A stretch of DNA of 64,000 nucleotides. Origin: JALOLV01 sp046295175 (GTDB taxonomy: Bacteria > Bacteroidota > Bacteroidia > Cytophagales > Spirosomataceae). The position numbers and the translations under genes were made by a program. Each line of letters begins with the position of its first letter. Within the stretch, counting starts at the first letter, position 1. Under the pieces are notes generated by a model. It was not told the DNA's origin. It saw nothing but the letters and a program-made list of their open reading frames with translations, and did no database searches. Positions 7,513 through 14,892 of this stretch are shown piece after piece. Where the stretch lies: assembly GCA_046295175.1 (NCBI GenBank), contig JBKBNY010000001.1, positions 992,001 to 1,056,000 on the forward strand. The letters run 5' to 3'.

Positions 7513-8610
7513 ATGCTCGACAGACGAAAATTCATTAAAAATCTATCACTACTTTCGGGAGCAATTTTGCTTTCGGAGCGAACTTTTGCGTTTCTCGAAA
7601 AAGGTAAAAAATTGGGCGTTGCACTCGTAGGTTTGGGCAATTACGCCACCAACCAATTGGCTCCGGCTTTGCAACAAACCAGCCTTTGCAAACTCGCTGG
7701 AATCGTAACGGGTAGTCCCGATAAAGCCGAAAAATGGGCAAAACAATACGATATTCCGCAGAAAAATATTTATAACTACCAGAATTTTGACGAGATTCGG
7801 AATAATCCCGACATTGATATTGTGTATATTGTTTTGCCGAATTCGATGCACGCCGAGTACTCAATTAGAGCTGCTCAAGCAGGCAAGCACGTGATTTGTG
7901 AAAAACCGATGGCGATGAATGTGCAGGAGTGCAAAGACATCATAAAGGCTTGCCGCAATGCAAAAGTTCAACTTTCGATTGGGTACCGTTTGTACTTTGA
8001 GCCACACCATCTCGAAATGAAACGGCTCGGTACGCAGAAGGTCTATGGCGATGTAAAAATGATAGAAAGTAGTCTGGGATTTTCGATGGCAAACCCGAAA
8101 GTTTGGCGGCTAAATAAAGCCCTCGGCGGTGGTGGGGCCATCATGGATTTGGGTGTTTATTGTATTCAGGGGGCCAGAAGAACGATTGGCGAATTGCCCA
8201 CAGCCGTAACGGCTCAAGGGTTTATACTTGATAAATCTGTTTTTAAGGATATTTATGAGGGAATGACTTTTCAGATGGAGTTTCCGAGCGGAGCAATCTC
8301 GAATTCGACAACGACTTATTCTTCTTATGTGGATAGGCTGCACGCAACTACGGGCTGGCAGTGGTTTTCGTTGGGGCCATCATACAATGCAATCGGCACG
8401 GCTGGGCAGTTTTTTGATGGAGAAATCAAGAAAATGGATTTCAAAGTGCCTGATTTTCAGCAGATTGCTCAAATGGATAATTTTGCAGATTGTATTTTGA
8501 ATAATCGCAAATCGGAGGCTTCGGGCGAAGAAGGACTGATAGATTTAAGAATCATCGAAGCCATCAAACAGTCGGCCGATACTGGTCGCAAAATCAAGAT
8601 TGACTGGTAA
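7513..8610 (+). CDS. Exported Gfo/Idh/MocA oxidoreductase, GFOR-like
   Basis: NAD(P)-dependent sugar oxidoreductase related to glucose-fructose oxidoreductase. From the ATG at 7513 it begins MLDRRKFIKNLSLLSGAILL, a twin-arginine-like export signal (R4, R5), so it probably folds with cofactor in the cytoplasm and acts in the periplasm. The Rossmann motif GLGNYA is at about residues 40-45, the family signature EKPMA at 130-134, and GYRLYFEPHH plus GGGGAIMDLGVYCI follow. Length 365 aa is normal. Its sugar substrate is unknown. Confidence 0.9.
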   Translation: MLDRRKFIKNLSLLSGAILLSERTFAFLEKGKKLGVALVGLGNYATNQLAPALQQTSLCKLAGIVTGSPDKAEKWAKQYDIPQKNIYNYQNFDEIRNNPDIDIVYIVLPNSMHAEYSIRAAQAGKHVICEKPMAMNVQECKDIIKACRNAKVQLSIGYRLYFEPHHLEMKRLGTQKVYGDVKMIESSLGFSMANPKVWRLNKALGGGGAIMDLGVYCIQGARRTIGELPTAVTAQGFILDKSVFKDIYEGMTFQMEFPSGAISNSTTTYSSYVDRLHATTGWQWFSLGPSYNAIGTAGQFFDGEIKKMDFKVPDFQQIAQMDNFADCILNNRKSEASGEEGLIDLRIIEAIKQSADTGRKIKIDW

Positions 8611-8701
8611 AACCACCCAAAAAAGCCCTCAAGTATCGAAAATATTATCTTTAGAGAATGGTTTGCCATAATCTCCAGCAAGTGATTCAGAAATCAAAAT
8701 T

Positions 8702-8931
8702 ATGAAAAAGCAACTATTTATCATTTCGCTTTGTCTTTTAGCAAAATCGGCATTCTCACAATTTGTCAATATGGACATCGTGAAAGTCAAAAACAATAAT
8801 TTTGACGAGAAAATTTTAGGCCGATTTTGAAATTGGTGCGTCCGAATGGTCCGATTTTATTGAACCAAAAACAACCCGACGAGTTTAGAGAATTTATCCA
8901 TAAAGATTATCGGGTTATAGCAAAAGATTAA
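8702..8931 (+). pseudogene. Frameshifted small secreted protein remnant
   Basis: The ATG at 8702 opens a signal peptide (MKKQLFIISLCLLAKSAFS) and about 22 more residues, then hits TGA at 8828-8830. Shifting frame near that point gives a continuous tail, LKLVRPNGPILLNQKQPDEF then REFIHKDYRVIAKD, ending TAA at 8929-8931. A single indel would join both parts into about 76 aa. The parent family is not recognised, and a sequencing error is possible. Confidence 0.5.
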
Positions 8932-8990
8932 TACCAAACCTGCCAGTTGTTAAAAACGCTAACAGAGTTTAACAAAACCAAATATACAAA

Positions 8991-9407
8991 ATGAAAAAAG
9001 CAGCACTTTTATTGATTATCGCGATTGCATTTAGTTCAAAAATTTACGCCCAAACCGACGAGCGAGCATCTATCGAAAAGACGATTCAACTCTATTTTGA
9101 TGGCTGGATGACTGGCGACACAACCAAAGTGGGTAAAGCCATGCACAGCACTTGCCATTTGAAAGTTTATAGAGATAAAACCTTTAGAAACGTAAATCGT
9201 ACTCAATATCTGAGCGGATTTAAGCCTCACGCCAAAGAAGAAGGCACATTCGGAAGAATCAAAATGATTGATTTTACCGGAAATATCGCCTCGGCGAAGT
9301 GCGAACTCGAAACACCAAAAGCTATTTTTACCGATTACTTTAACCTAATCAAAGTCGAGGATTTTTGGTATATCGTAGATAAGGTCTCGACGAGAGTTGA
9401 TAAATAA
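8991..9407 (+). CDS. Secreted NTF2-like protein (lumazine-binding-like family)
   Basis: A 138-aa protein with signal peptide (MKKAALLLIIAIAFSSKIYA). The mature part has the NTF2-like fold pattern: ASIEKTIQLYFDGWMTGDT, MHSTCHLKVY, a middle helix, and IASAKCELETPKAIFTDYFNLIK with DFWYIVDKV at the end. This matches the family annotated as putative lumazine-binding (Lumazine_bd_2), whose true ligand is generally unproven. It is convergent with another NTF2-fold gene at 9483, though the two are not closely similar. Confidence 0.85.
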   Translation: MKKAALLLIIAIAFSSKIYAQTDERASIEKTIQLYFDGWMTGDTTKVGKAMHSTCHLKVYRDKTFRNVNRTQYLSGFKPHAKEEGTFGRIKMIDFTGNIASAKCELETPKAIFTDYFNLIKVEDFWYIVDKVSTRVDK

Positions 9408-9445
9408 ACTCTCAAGTTTGTGGTAGATGCCAGCGAGTAAACCCA

Positions 9446-9461
9446 CCCCGCCCAAGCGGGG
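9446..9461. terminator. CCCCGC/GCGGGG hairpin
   Basis: A perfect 6-bp GC stem with a 4-nt loop, then AATTTTAT. It lies between two convergent genes and can serve the forward one. Confidence 0.65.
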
Positions 9462-9482
9462 AATTTTATAAAGGAATGTTGA

Positions 9483-9866
9483 TTAGCTAATATCTTGAAT
9501 TTCAATGATTTTTCCGTCCGAAAATCGGAAGATTGATTTACCTTTTAGTTCTAATTTATCACCGATTTTCATTCCGTTTGGTAAATCTATTGCCAAAATA
9601 CCAACATAATCTATTCCTACTTCGGTTTCAGATTCATCAAAACATATGCTGGTTATCGTTTGCGTGCGTTCGCTAAAAAAAGCCTTAGTTTGCTCGGCTT
9701 GGTTACGAAAAGCTTCGATACCATCGGTTTGCAGATTGATTTCTCCATTGGCGATATTCTTAAAAACTATATTATGGTGCAGCCCCGCCAACATACCCTC
9801 TACATCAAAGTTATTATATGCTTCGATGTATCTTTCGATAAGGTTTTGCTTTGCTGAATTTTCCAT
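9483..9866 (-). CDS. SnoaL-like / nuclear transport factor 2 family protein
   Basis: A cytoplasmic 127-aa single-domain protein. It shows the family opening LIERYIEAYNNFDVEGMLAGL, HHNIVFKNIANG, a central helix, and the final strands KLELKGKSIFRFSDGKIIEI. SnoaL-like proteins include hydroxylases, cyclases and isomerases as well as non-catalytic binders, and nothing here decides among them. It lies 13 bp downstream of the flippase gene on the same strand and may be cotranscribed with it. Confidence 0.85.
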   Translation of the reverse strand: MENSAKQNLIERYIEAYNNFDVEGMLAGLHHNIVFKNIANGEINLQTDGIEAFRNQAEQTKAFFSERTQTITSICFDESETEVGIDYVGILAIDLPNGMKIGDKLELKGKSIFRFSDGKIIEIQDIS

Positions 9867-9879
9867 AAAATGCTGATTT

Positions 9880-11394
9880 TTAAGATTTTAATCGTGAGGA
9901 TTTCCCCAAACCGAGCGATTTACGCTCATTGAAAACGATTATCCCTAAAAATGCGAAGCAAATCAAGAGCCTAAGCGGAATCGAGTACCAAAGATTTGAA
10001 ATATGGATTTGAGAATTGACAAAAATCAAAACCCCTGCACCTATCAAATACGCCAAAATCCTGCCTAATTCGTAAGGTATTGGGAAATACTTCTGTCCGT
10101 AATAATAACACAGAGCCGCCATCAAAAACGACGAAATTGCAAAGGTAATGGCACAGCCGATGTACCCCATCTGCGGAATCAAAATGATGTTTAGAATGAT
10201 AGTAACGCTCATACCGATTATCGTAAAACGGCTACCGTATTTGGTGTTATCGCTCAGTCTAAACCAAACTCCCAAATTACCATAAACACCAATAAAAAGG
10301 TTGGCCAATAACAACGTCGGAACAATAATATCGGCATCTTGGCGGTAGTTTTTGCCCAAAAGTAGCTGAATCCAATCGAGATTTAGACTAACTCCTACCC
10401 AAATCAAAATACAGGCAATTGTAAACCATTTGGTTGCCAAAGCAATGGTTTTGGGTGAATTCTTATCTTCGGAATTCGAGAAAAAAAACGGGTCGGCAGC
10501 GTAGCGGTACGCCTGCACAACGAGCGTCATGAAGATAGATAACTTATAAATATTTGAATAGATACTGAAGGCGTCTTTGCTTGTGAGTCCGTTGTAGAAG
10601 CCTTCGGGTAGAAGATGCCGCAGGAGCAATCTATCGGCTGTGAGGTTTAAAGCACCAGCCAAGCCCATAATCATCAGCGGATAGGCATAGACAAAAACGG
10701 GTTTGAATTTCTCCCAATCTATGACAAACCTAAAACCAACGAATTCACGCCAAAGTAGCAATAAAGTGATTAAACTCGCCACGAAATTTGCCCAAACGAT
10801 ATAATCGGGTCCTACTTTTGGGTTATAGAAGAATTCGGCAAAACTACACCACTCGGGCAAAAAATAGCCATCGTAGATAGACTTGCAAAACATCAAATAA
10901 AAAGCATTGAGACCGATATTGATAAAAATATTGGTCAGTTTAAGGGCTACAAATTTCTTGGCTCTGCCCTCCGCACGGAGTTTTACAAACGCAATCGCAG
11001 AGACGGCATCAACCGCCAAAATGATAGCAAACCAGACCACCAAACGCTCTTTGTGCGGATATTTAAGTGCTTCGACAATCGGCGTTTGTAAAAGAAAAAT
11101 AATACTCGATATACTAATACTGAGCAGGATGATGTATGTCAAGATGATGTTGAAGTACTCGTCTCGGTTTTCTTGTTTGGAGCCAAACCTAAAAAAAGCG
11201 GTTTCCATCCCAAACGTAAAAATGACATTGAGGGCAATCACATAAACGTACAGCTCGTTGTTGTCGGATAGGACTCGTGGCAAATCGAAAACCCTTGTGT
11301 GGACAATCACCAAGAGCCAATTTAGAAAACGCCCAACGATGCTACTTAGGCCATATAAAACGGTATCGCTGGCTAATTTTTTTAGAACACTCAT
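9880..11394 (-). CDS. Polysaccharide/oligosaccharide flippase (Wzx/MOP superfamily)
   Basis: An integral membrane protein of 504 aa with about 12-14 predicted helices. It would flip lipid-linked sugar units across the inner membrane for cell-surface polysaccharide. The opening LKKLASDTVLYGLSSIVGRFLNWLL, the GMETAFFRFG motif and the AYRYAADPFFF segment are typical of Bacteroidota Wzx-like proteins. It stands alone, without a polysaccharide cluster, although WbqC, GT-C and NeuD-like genes lie within 10 kb. A REP-like unit sits just upstream of its start. Confidence 0.9.
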   Translation of the reverse strand: MSVLKKLASDTVLYGLSSIVGRFLNWLLVIVHTRVFDLPRVLSDNNELYVYVIALNVIFTFGMETAFFRFGSKQENRDEYFNIILTYIILLSISISSIIFLLQTPIVEALKYPHKERLVVWFAIILAVDAVSAIAFVKLRAEGRAKKFVALKLTNIFINIGLNAFYLMFCKSIYDGYFLPEWCSFAEFFYNPKVGPDYIVWANFVASLITLLLLWREFVGFRFVIDWEKFKPVFVYAYPLMIMGLAGALNLTADRLLLRHLLPEGFYNGLTSKDAFSIYSNIYKLSIFMTLVVQAYRYAADPFFFSNSEDKNSPKTIALATKWFTIACILIWVGVSLNLDWIQLLLGKNYRQDADIIVPTLLLANLFIGVYGNLGVWFRLSDNTKYGSRFTIIGMSVTIILNIILIPQMGYIGCAITFAISSFLMAALCYYYGQKYFPIPYELGRILAYLIGAGVLIFVNSQIHISNLWYSIPLRLLICFAFLGIIVFNERKSLGLGKSSRLKS

Positions 11395-11397
11395 GTT

Positions 11398-11419
11398 GTA
11401 GAACGGGATTTTATCCCGT
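11398..11419. repeat. 22-bp GTAG REP-like unit
   Basis: Begins GTAGAACGGG, then ATTTTA, then TCCCGT. Same length and same GTAG head as the units at 1121-1186; the stem differs by a compensated base change (GGGT/ACCC versus GGGA/TCCC), which argues the hairpin itself is conserved. Confidence 0.8.
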
Positions 11420-11427
11420 CGATATGA

Positions 11428-11718
11428 TTAAACATTTGCAACTCTGAAAGGCTTGATTTCGTATTTGACCCAAACACCATCTACGATGTACGGCTCGGTG
11501 GCCTCCCATTGGCGTAGGTCGGCTTCGGTCTCAAACTGCACAATCATTACCGAGCCAATCATTTTGCCGTTATCGTCGAGCATGGCTCCACCGACAACAA
11601 AATTACCGTTTTCTTTGAGTTTTTTTGCTCCGTCTAAATGAAACGGACGTATATTCATGCGGCGTTCGAGGGCGTTTTCGTCGGTGCCATCGTGTGCGAT
11701 TATTACGTATTGTTGCAT
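11428..11718 (-). CDS. YCII-related domain protein
   Basis: A 96-aa ferredoxin-like fold protein. The motif QQYVIIAHDGTDENALERR, the histidine in IRPFHLDGAKKL, the GGAMLDDNGKMIGSVMIVQF core and DPYIVDGVW-like ending (EPYIVDGVWVKYEIKPFRV) match YciI. The conserved His-Asp pair of this family has been proposed as catalytic. It lies upstream of and close to the flippase gene; no specific pathway is indicated. Confidence 0.9.
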   Translation of the reverse strand: MQQYVIIAHDGTDENALERRMNIRPFHLDGAKKLKENGNFVVGGAMLDDNGKMIGSVMIVQFETEADLRQWEATEPYIVDGVWVKYEIKPFRVANV

Positions 11719-11770
11719 CTTTCGTTTGAATTTCTACGCAAAACAACATAAAATTTAGTAATAATTCTAA

Positions 11771-11801
11771 TTCATGGAATGACTTAGAGTTATTCCATGA
11801 A
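11771..11801 (-). terminator. TTCATGGAAT/ATTCCATGAA hairpin
   Basis: Perfect 10-bp arms with an 11-nt loop, ending 3 bp from the MocR stop. It can end the MocR transcript and separates it from the YCII gene. Confidence 0.65.
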
Positions 11802-11803
11802 AA

Positions 11804-13264
11804 TTACAATACTCCCTTCAAAATCTCAACACACATTTCTAACTCATTCAAATTAGAAGAAGCAAAACCTAATCGGGTCGAATTCAGTTTTTTGTGGGGT
11901 AAATCATGGTGAAGGCCATTTGAGAAATAAAGCCCTTTTCGGAAGGCATTTTCGGATGCTTGAACCATATCAATTGAATCATCGAACTTTGTCCAGACCG
12001 ACATCCCTCCCTCGGGAATCTGAAACCGAACCGCATCGCCCAATTTATCCCTTAGTAATTCGCAGAAAAAATCGCGGCGTTCTTTGTATTCTCTCAATGC
12101 TTTTCGGAGGTGTTTCTGGATAATTCCTTCGTGCAGCAGCATCGCAATGGCGTTTTCGAGCATATTATCGCCTTGGCGGTCGATGATACGGCGATGATAC
12201 GAAAGCTGCTCAATGGCGTCTTCGGGTGCAACCAAATACCCTACCCTAAACGCAGGCGAAATACTCTTAGTAAACGAACCCGAATACAGCACAACCCCAG
12301 CCTCATCGGCACTGGCAAGCGGAAGCAGCGGCTTGCTGAGATAATGAAAATCGTAGTCGTAATCGTCTTCAAAAATAATAAAACGGTATTTTTCGGCCAA
12401 TTTCAACAGCTTAATTCTTCGGTCGGCTTTCAGAATAACGGTGGTCGGATAATCATGATGCGAGGTTACATAGACCATCCTGACGGTTTGGTGTTGGCAG
12501 ATTTCTTCAAGTGCCTCAACAATAATTCCGTTTTCATCGGTTGGTATTGTCAAAACATTCGCCCTTGCTTGTATAAACCCCACTTTGGCACTCAGCCAAC
12601 TGCATTCGCCCATCGCAACGGTATCGCCAGCGTTTAAAAAAGCCAAATTTGTCAAATAAAGCCCCATGATTGTACCTCGCACAATGATGATATTTTCGGC
12701 TGTAATATTCAGTCCACGGGTTTCATTGAGATATTTAGCCAATTCTTGCCTAAGCCACAAAACGCCTTTGGTGTCGCCATAACCCAGTTTTTGGTACGAA
12801 TTTCCGTGCAGAAGATTACTGCGATAAGCACGAGCCAAATCGACCAAAGGAGCAATCCGAGGGTCGGGAAAGCCATCATCTAAGTGTAATTTATCGGTAG
12901 ATTTGATGACTTCTCTTTTCAGAATCGGATTCATCGAAAAACTAAAACCAGCTTGTTTTCTCTCGACAACCATCGGCTTTTCTTCTAATTGTTGTGGATA
13001 GATTTCGGGCAGGTTTTTCGCCACAAAGGTTCCGCTTCCTGCTTTGGTTTCGAGCCATCCTTGCACAATCAATTCATCATAAACCTGCGTGATTGTCTTG
13101 CGATGAACCTCTAACTGCTCGCTCAATTTTCTGGAACTCATAATCTGCTGACCACTTTGTAGCACGCCAGTTTGAATCAAATGAATGAATTGATTGCTTA
13201 ATTGCTGATAAACAGGGGTTTTAAGATTTTTATCAATTACCAAAAGAGAAGAAAGTGGCAGCAT
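11804..13264 (-). CDS. MocR-type (GntR/aminotransferase) transcriptional regulator
   Basis: A 486-aa fusion of a GntR winged helix (about residues 15-82, including SRKLSEQLEVHRKTITQVYDEL) with a fold-type I aminotransferase domain (about 120-486). The PLP-binding lysine is K333 in SGSFTKS, and the cofactor aspartate lies in FEDDYDYDF near 300-306. MocR proteins usually sense PLP or an amino compound and often control a divergent gene. Here that is the GNAT gene at 13353, across an 88-bp region with two TGGACTA repeats. PdxR and GabR are well-studied relatives; the ligand here is unknown. Confidence 0.93.
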   Translation of the reverse strand: MLPLSSLLVIDKNLKTPVYQQLSNQFIHLIQTGVLQSGQQIMSSRKLSEQLEVHRKTITQVYDELIVQGWLETKAGSGTFVAKNLPEIYPQQLEEKPMVVERKQAGFSFSMNPILKREVIKSTDKLHLDDGFPDPRIAPLVDLARAYRSNLLHGNSYQKLGYGDTKGVLWLRQELAKYLNETRGLNITAENIIIVRGTIMGLYLTNLAFLNAGDTVAMGECSWLSAKVGFIQARANVLTIPTDENGIIVEALEEICQHQTVRMVYVTSHHDYPTTVILKADRRIKLLKLAEKYRFIIFEDDYDYDFHYLSKPLLPLASADEAGVVLYSGSFTKSISPAFRVGYLVAPEDAIEQLSYHRRIIDRQGDNMLENAIAMLLHEGIIQKHLRKALREYKERRDFFCELLRDKLGDAVRFQIPEGGMSVWTKFDDSIDMVQASENAFRKGLYFSNGLHHDLPHKKLNSTRLGFASSNLNELEMCVEILKGVL

Positions 13265-13267
13265 AAC

Positions 13268-13297
13268 TGGACTATTAGTTTTATATAAATTGGACTA
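13268..13297. promoter_or_regulatory. Candidate MocR operator: two TGGACTA direct repeats
   Basis: TGGACTA occurs at 13268-13274 and again at 13291-13297, 23 bp apart, or roughly two helical turns. An AATCCAGT at 13305-13312 resembles an inverted half-site. MocR regulators commonly bind spaced direct repeats next to their own gene. A TATTTTTG box at 13320-13327 fits the -7 element of the forward gene. Confidence 0.5.
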
Positions 13298-13352
13298 AAT
13301 TAACAATCCAGTAAAGATATATTTTTGTACTTAGATTCTTAATCAAATCCTT

Positions 13353-13772
13353 ATGGAAATTAAAACTGCTCAAACCAAAGAAGATTTTTTGAAATGTTTG
13401 GAGGTAATCCAAGCTCTGCGGCCGCATCTCACAGCCGAATCGTTGCTCGATTTGGTAAGCAAAATGAAAGAAGAAAGCTATACACTGATTTACATCGAAG
13501 AAAACGGCAAAGGTGTTTCAGCCTGTGGATTTCGATACTTGACCACACTTTTTGAAGGGCGTTACATCTACATCGACGACCTCTCTACCCTACCCGAAGC
13601 ACGAGGCAAAGGCTATGCGGGAGCCTTATTTGATTATGTTGTCGAGAAAGCAAAAGCCGAAGGATTGCCTGCCGTACACCTCGATTCAGGGCATCAGCGA
13701 TACGATGCTCATAGGTTGTACCTCAACAAAAAGATGAAAATCGTCTATCACCATTTCAGATTAGAACTTTAA
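13353..13772 (+). CDS. GNAT-family N-acetyltransferase
   Basis: A 139-aa acetyl-CoA-dependent acetyltransferase. Motif A, the pyrophosphate-binding loop, reads DDLSTLPEARGKGYAGALF (consensus R-G-x-G-x-A). Strand beta4 is GRYIYIDDL and the C-terminal motif includes HLDSGHQRYDAHRLYLNKKM. The substrate is unknown; this group includes marR-linked acetyltransferases. It is divergent from the MocR regulator and is its likely target. The last nine codons are part of the downstream 92-bp tandem repeat. Confidence 0.92.
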   Translation: MEIKTAQTKEDFLKCLEVIQALRPHLTAESLLDLVSKMKEESYTLIYIEENGKGVSACGFRYLTTLFEGRYIYIDDLSTLPEARGKGYAGALFDYVVEKAKAEGLPAVHLDSGHQRYDAHRLYLNKKMKIVYHHFRLEL

Positions 13773-14192
13773 GCAACACAAATTGTGGCATGAATCGCTA
13801 TCGACAAATACAGTCATGCCACAAGTACGAACCAAAATATCACCATTTCAGATTAGAACTTTGAGCAACACGAATTGTGGCATGAATCGCTATCGACAAA
13901 TACAGTCATGCCACAAGTACGAACCAAAATATCACCATTTCAAATTAGAACTTTAAGCAACACAAATTGTGGCATGAATCGCTATCGATGAATACAGTCA
14001 TGCCACAAGTACGAACCAAAATATCACCATTTCAGATTAGAACTTTAAGCAACACAAATTGTGGCATGAATCGCTATCGACGAGTACAGTCATGCCACAA
14101 GTACGAACCAAAATATCACCATTTCAGATTAGAACTTTGAGCAACACGAATTGTGGCATGAATCGCTATCATCGAATACAGTCATGCCACAA
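13746..14192 (+). repeat. 92-bp tandem repeat, five copies with hairpin cores
   Basis: A unit of exactly 92 bp repeats with starts at 13746, 13838, 13930, 14022 and 14114, and the last copy is truncated at 14192. The first copy begins inside the acetyltransferase gene, so each later copy repeats the codons for YHHFRLEL. Each unit holds TTGTGGCATGA and TCATGCCACAA, perfect 11-bp arms around a 20-nt loop. Arms are invariant while loop bases vary (for example GACAAATA, GATGAATA, GACGAGTA). It fills the whole gap up to the next gene. Confidence 0.95.
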
Positions 14193-14208
14193 TCAATAAT
14201 ACAAAATT

Positions 14209-14844
14209 ATGATAAAGCAAACCCTACGTACAACACCCAGCCGCTCGGCCAAAAGAGCAAGCTACGATACCGAAGTTGTCTATTCGATTTTAGACGAAGC
14301 TCTGTTTTGTACCATAAGTTATTCGGTTGATAATCAGCCTTTTTCAATCCCGACGGCGTTTGTCCGAAAAGAGGATAAAATCTACATTCATGGCTCGGTT
14401 GGAAGCCACTTTTTGAGAGAAATCGAAAAAGGAATACCCGTTTGTATTTCGGTAATGTTGGTCGATGATTTAGTTGTGGCCAAATCGGCGTTTCATCATT
14501 CGGTCAATTATCGTTCGGTAGTTATATTTACAAATGCCCAAAGAATAGATAATTTTGATGCAAAATGGCATTTTTTCAAAGAATTAACCGAAAAAATCGT
14601 TCCGAATAGTTGGGACTACCTCCGCCCAATGAAGCCCAACGAAGTCAATAAAACGATGCTACTAAGTTTCGATATTTCGGAGGCATCGGCCAAGATTCGC
14701 CAAGGAATGCCAATTGACGAAGAAGAAGACCAGAACCTTCCGATTTGGTCGGGTCTGATACCCATTCCGCCAAAAAGATTAAAACCAATCGCCGATGATT
14801 TCAGCAAAGAGATTCCACTACCCGCTCATTTGCAGTATTTGTAG
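14209..14844 (+). CDS. FMN-binding pyridoxamine 5'-phosphate oxidase-like protein
   Basis: A 211-aa split-barrel flavoprotein of the Pyridox_ox_2 type (NimA-like group). Recognisable features are RRASYDTEVVYSILDEAL-like opening (KRASYDTEVVYSILDEALFC), FSIPTAFVRKEDKIYIHGS, VVAKSAFHHSVNYRSVVIF and the C-terminal SGLIPIPP. These proteins bind FMN or a related cofactor; some reduce nitro compounds, others bind heme or F420, so the reaction is open. Its 5' leader is the tandem hairpin array. Confidence 0.9.
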   Translation: MIKQTLRTTPSRSAKRASYDTEVVYSILDEALFCTISYSVDNQPFSIPTAFVRKEDKIYIHGSVGSHFLREIEKGIPVCISVMLVDDLVVAKSAFHHSVNYRSVVIFTNAQRIDNFDAKWHFFKELTEKIVPNSWDYLRPMKPNEVNKTMLLSFDISEASAKIRQGMPIDEEEDQNLPIWSGLIPIPPKRLKPIADDFSKEIPLPAHLQYL

Positions 14845-14892
14845 AGTGATTGTATAACTCGTACATTCGCATAAAATTTATATGTGCTTATA

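Noticed and set aside
12110..12637. Long antisense frame inside the MocR gene
   Set aside because: It is the shadow of the strong aminotransferase coding frame on the opposite strand.
13746..14192. CRISPR-like array
   Set aside because: The units are full tandem duplicates with no variable spacers, contain coding sequence from the preceding gene, and no cas gene is near.
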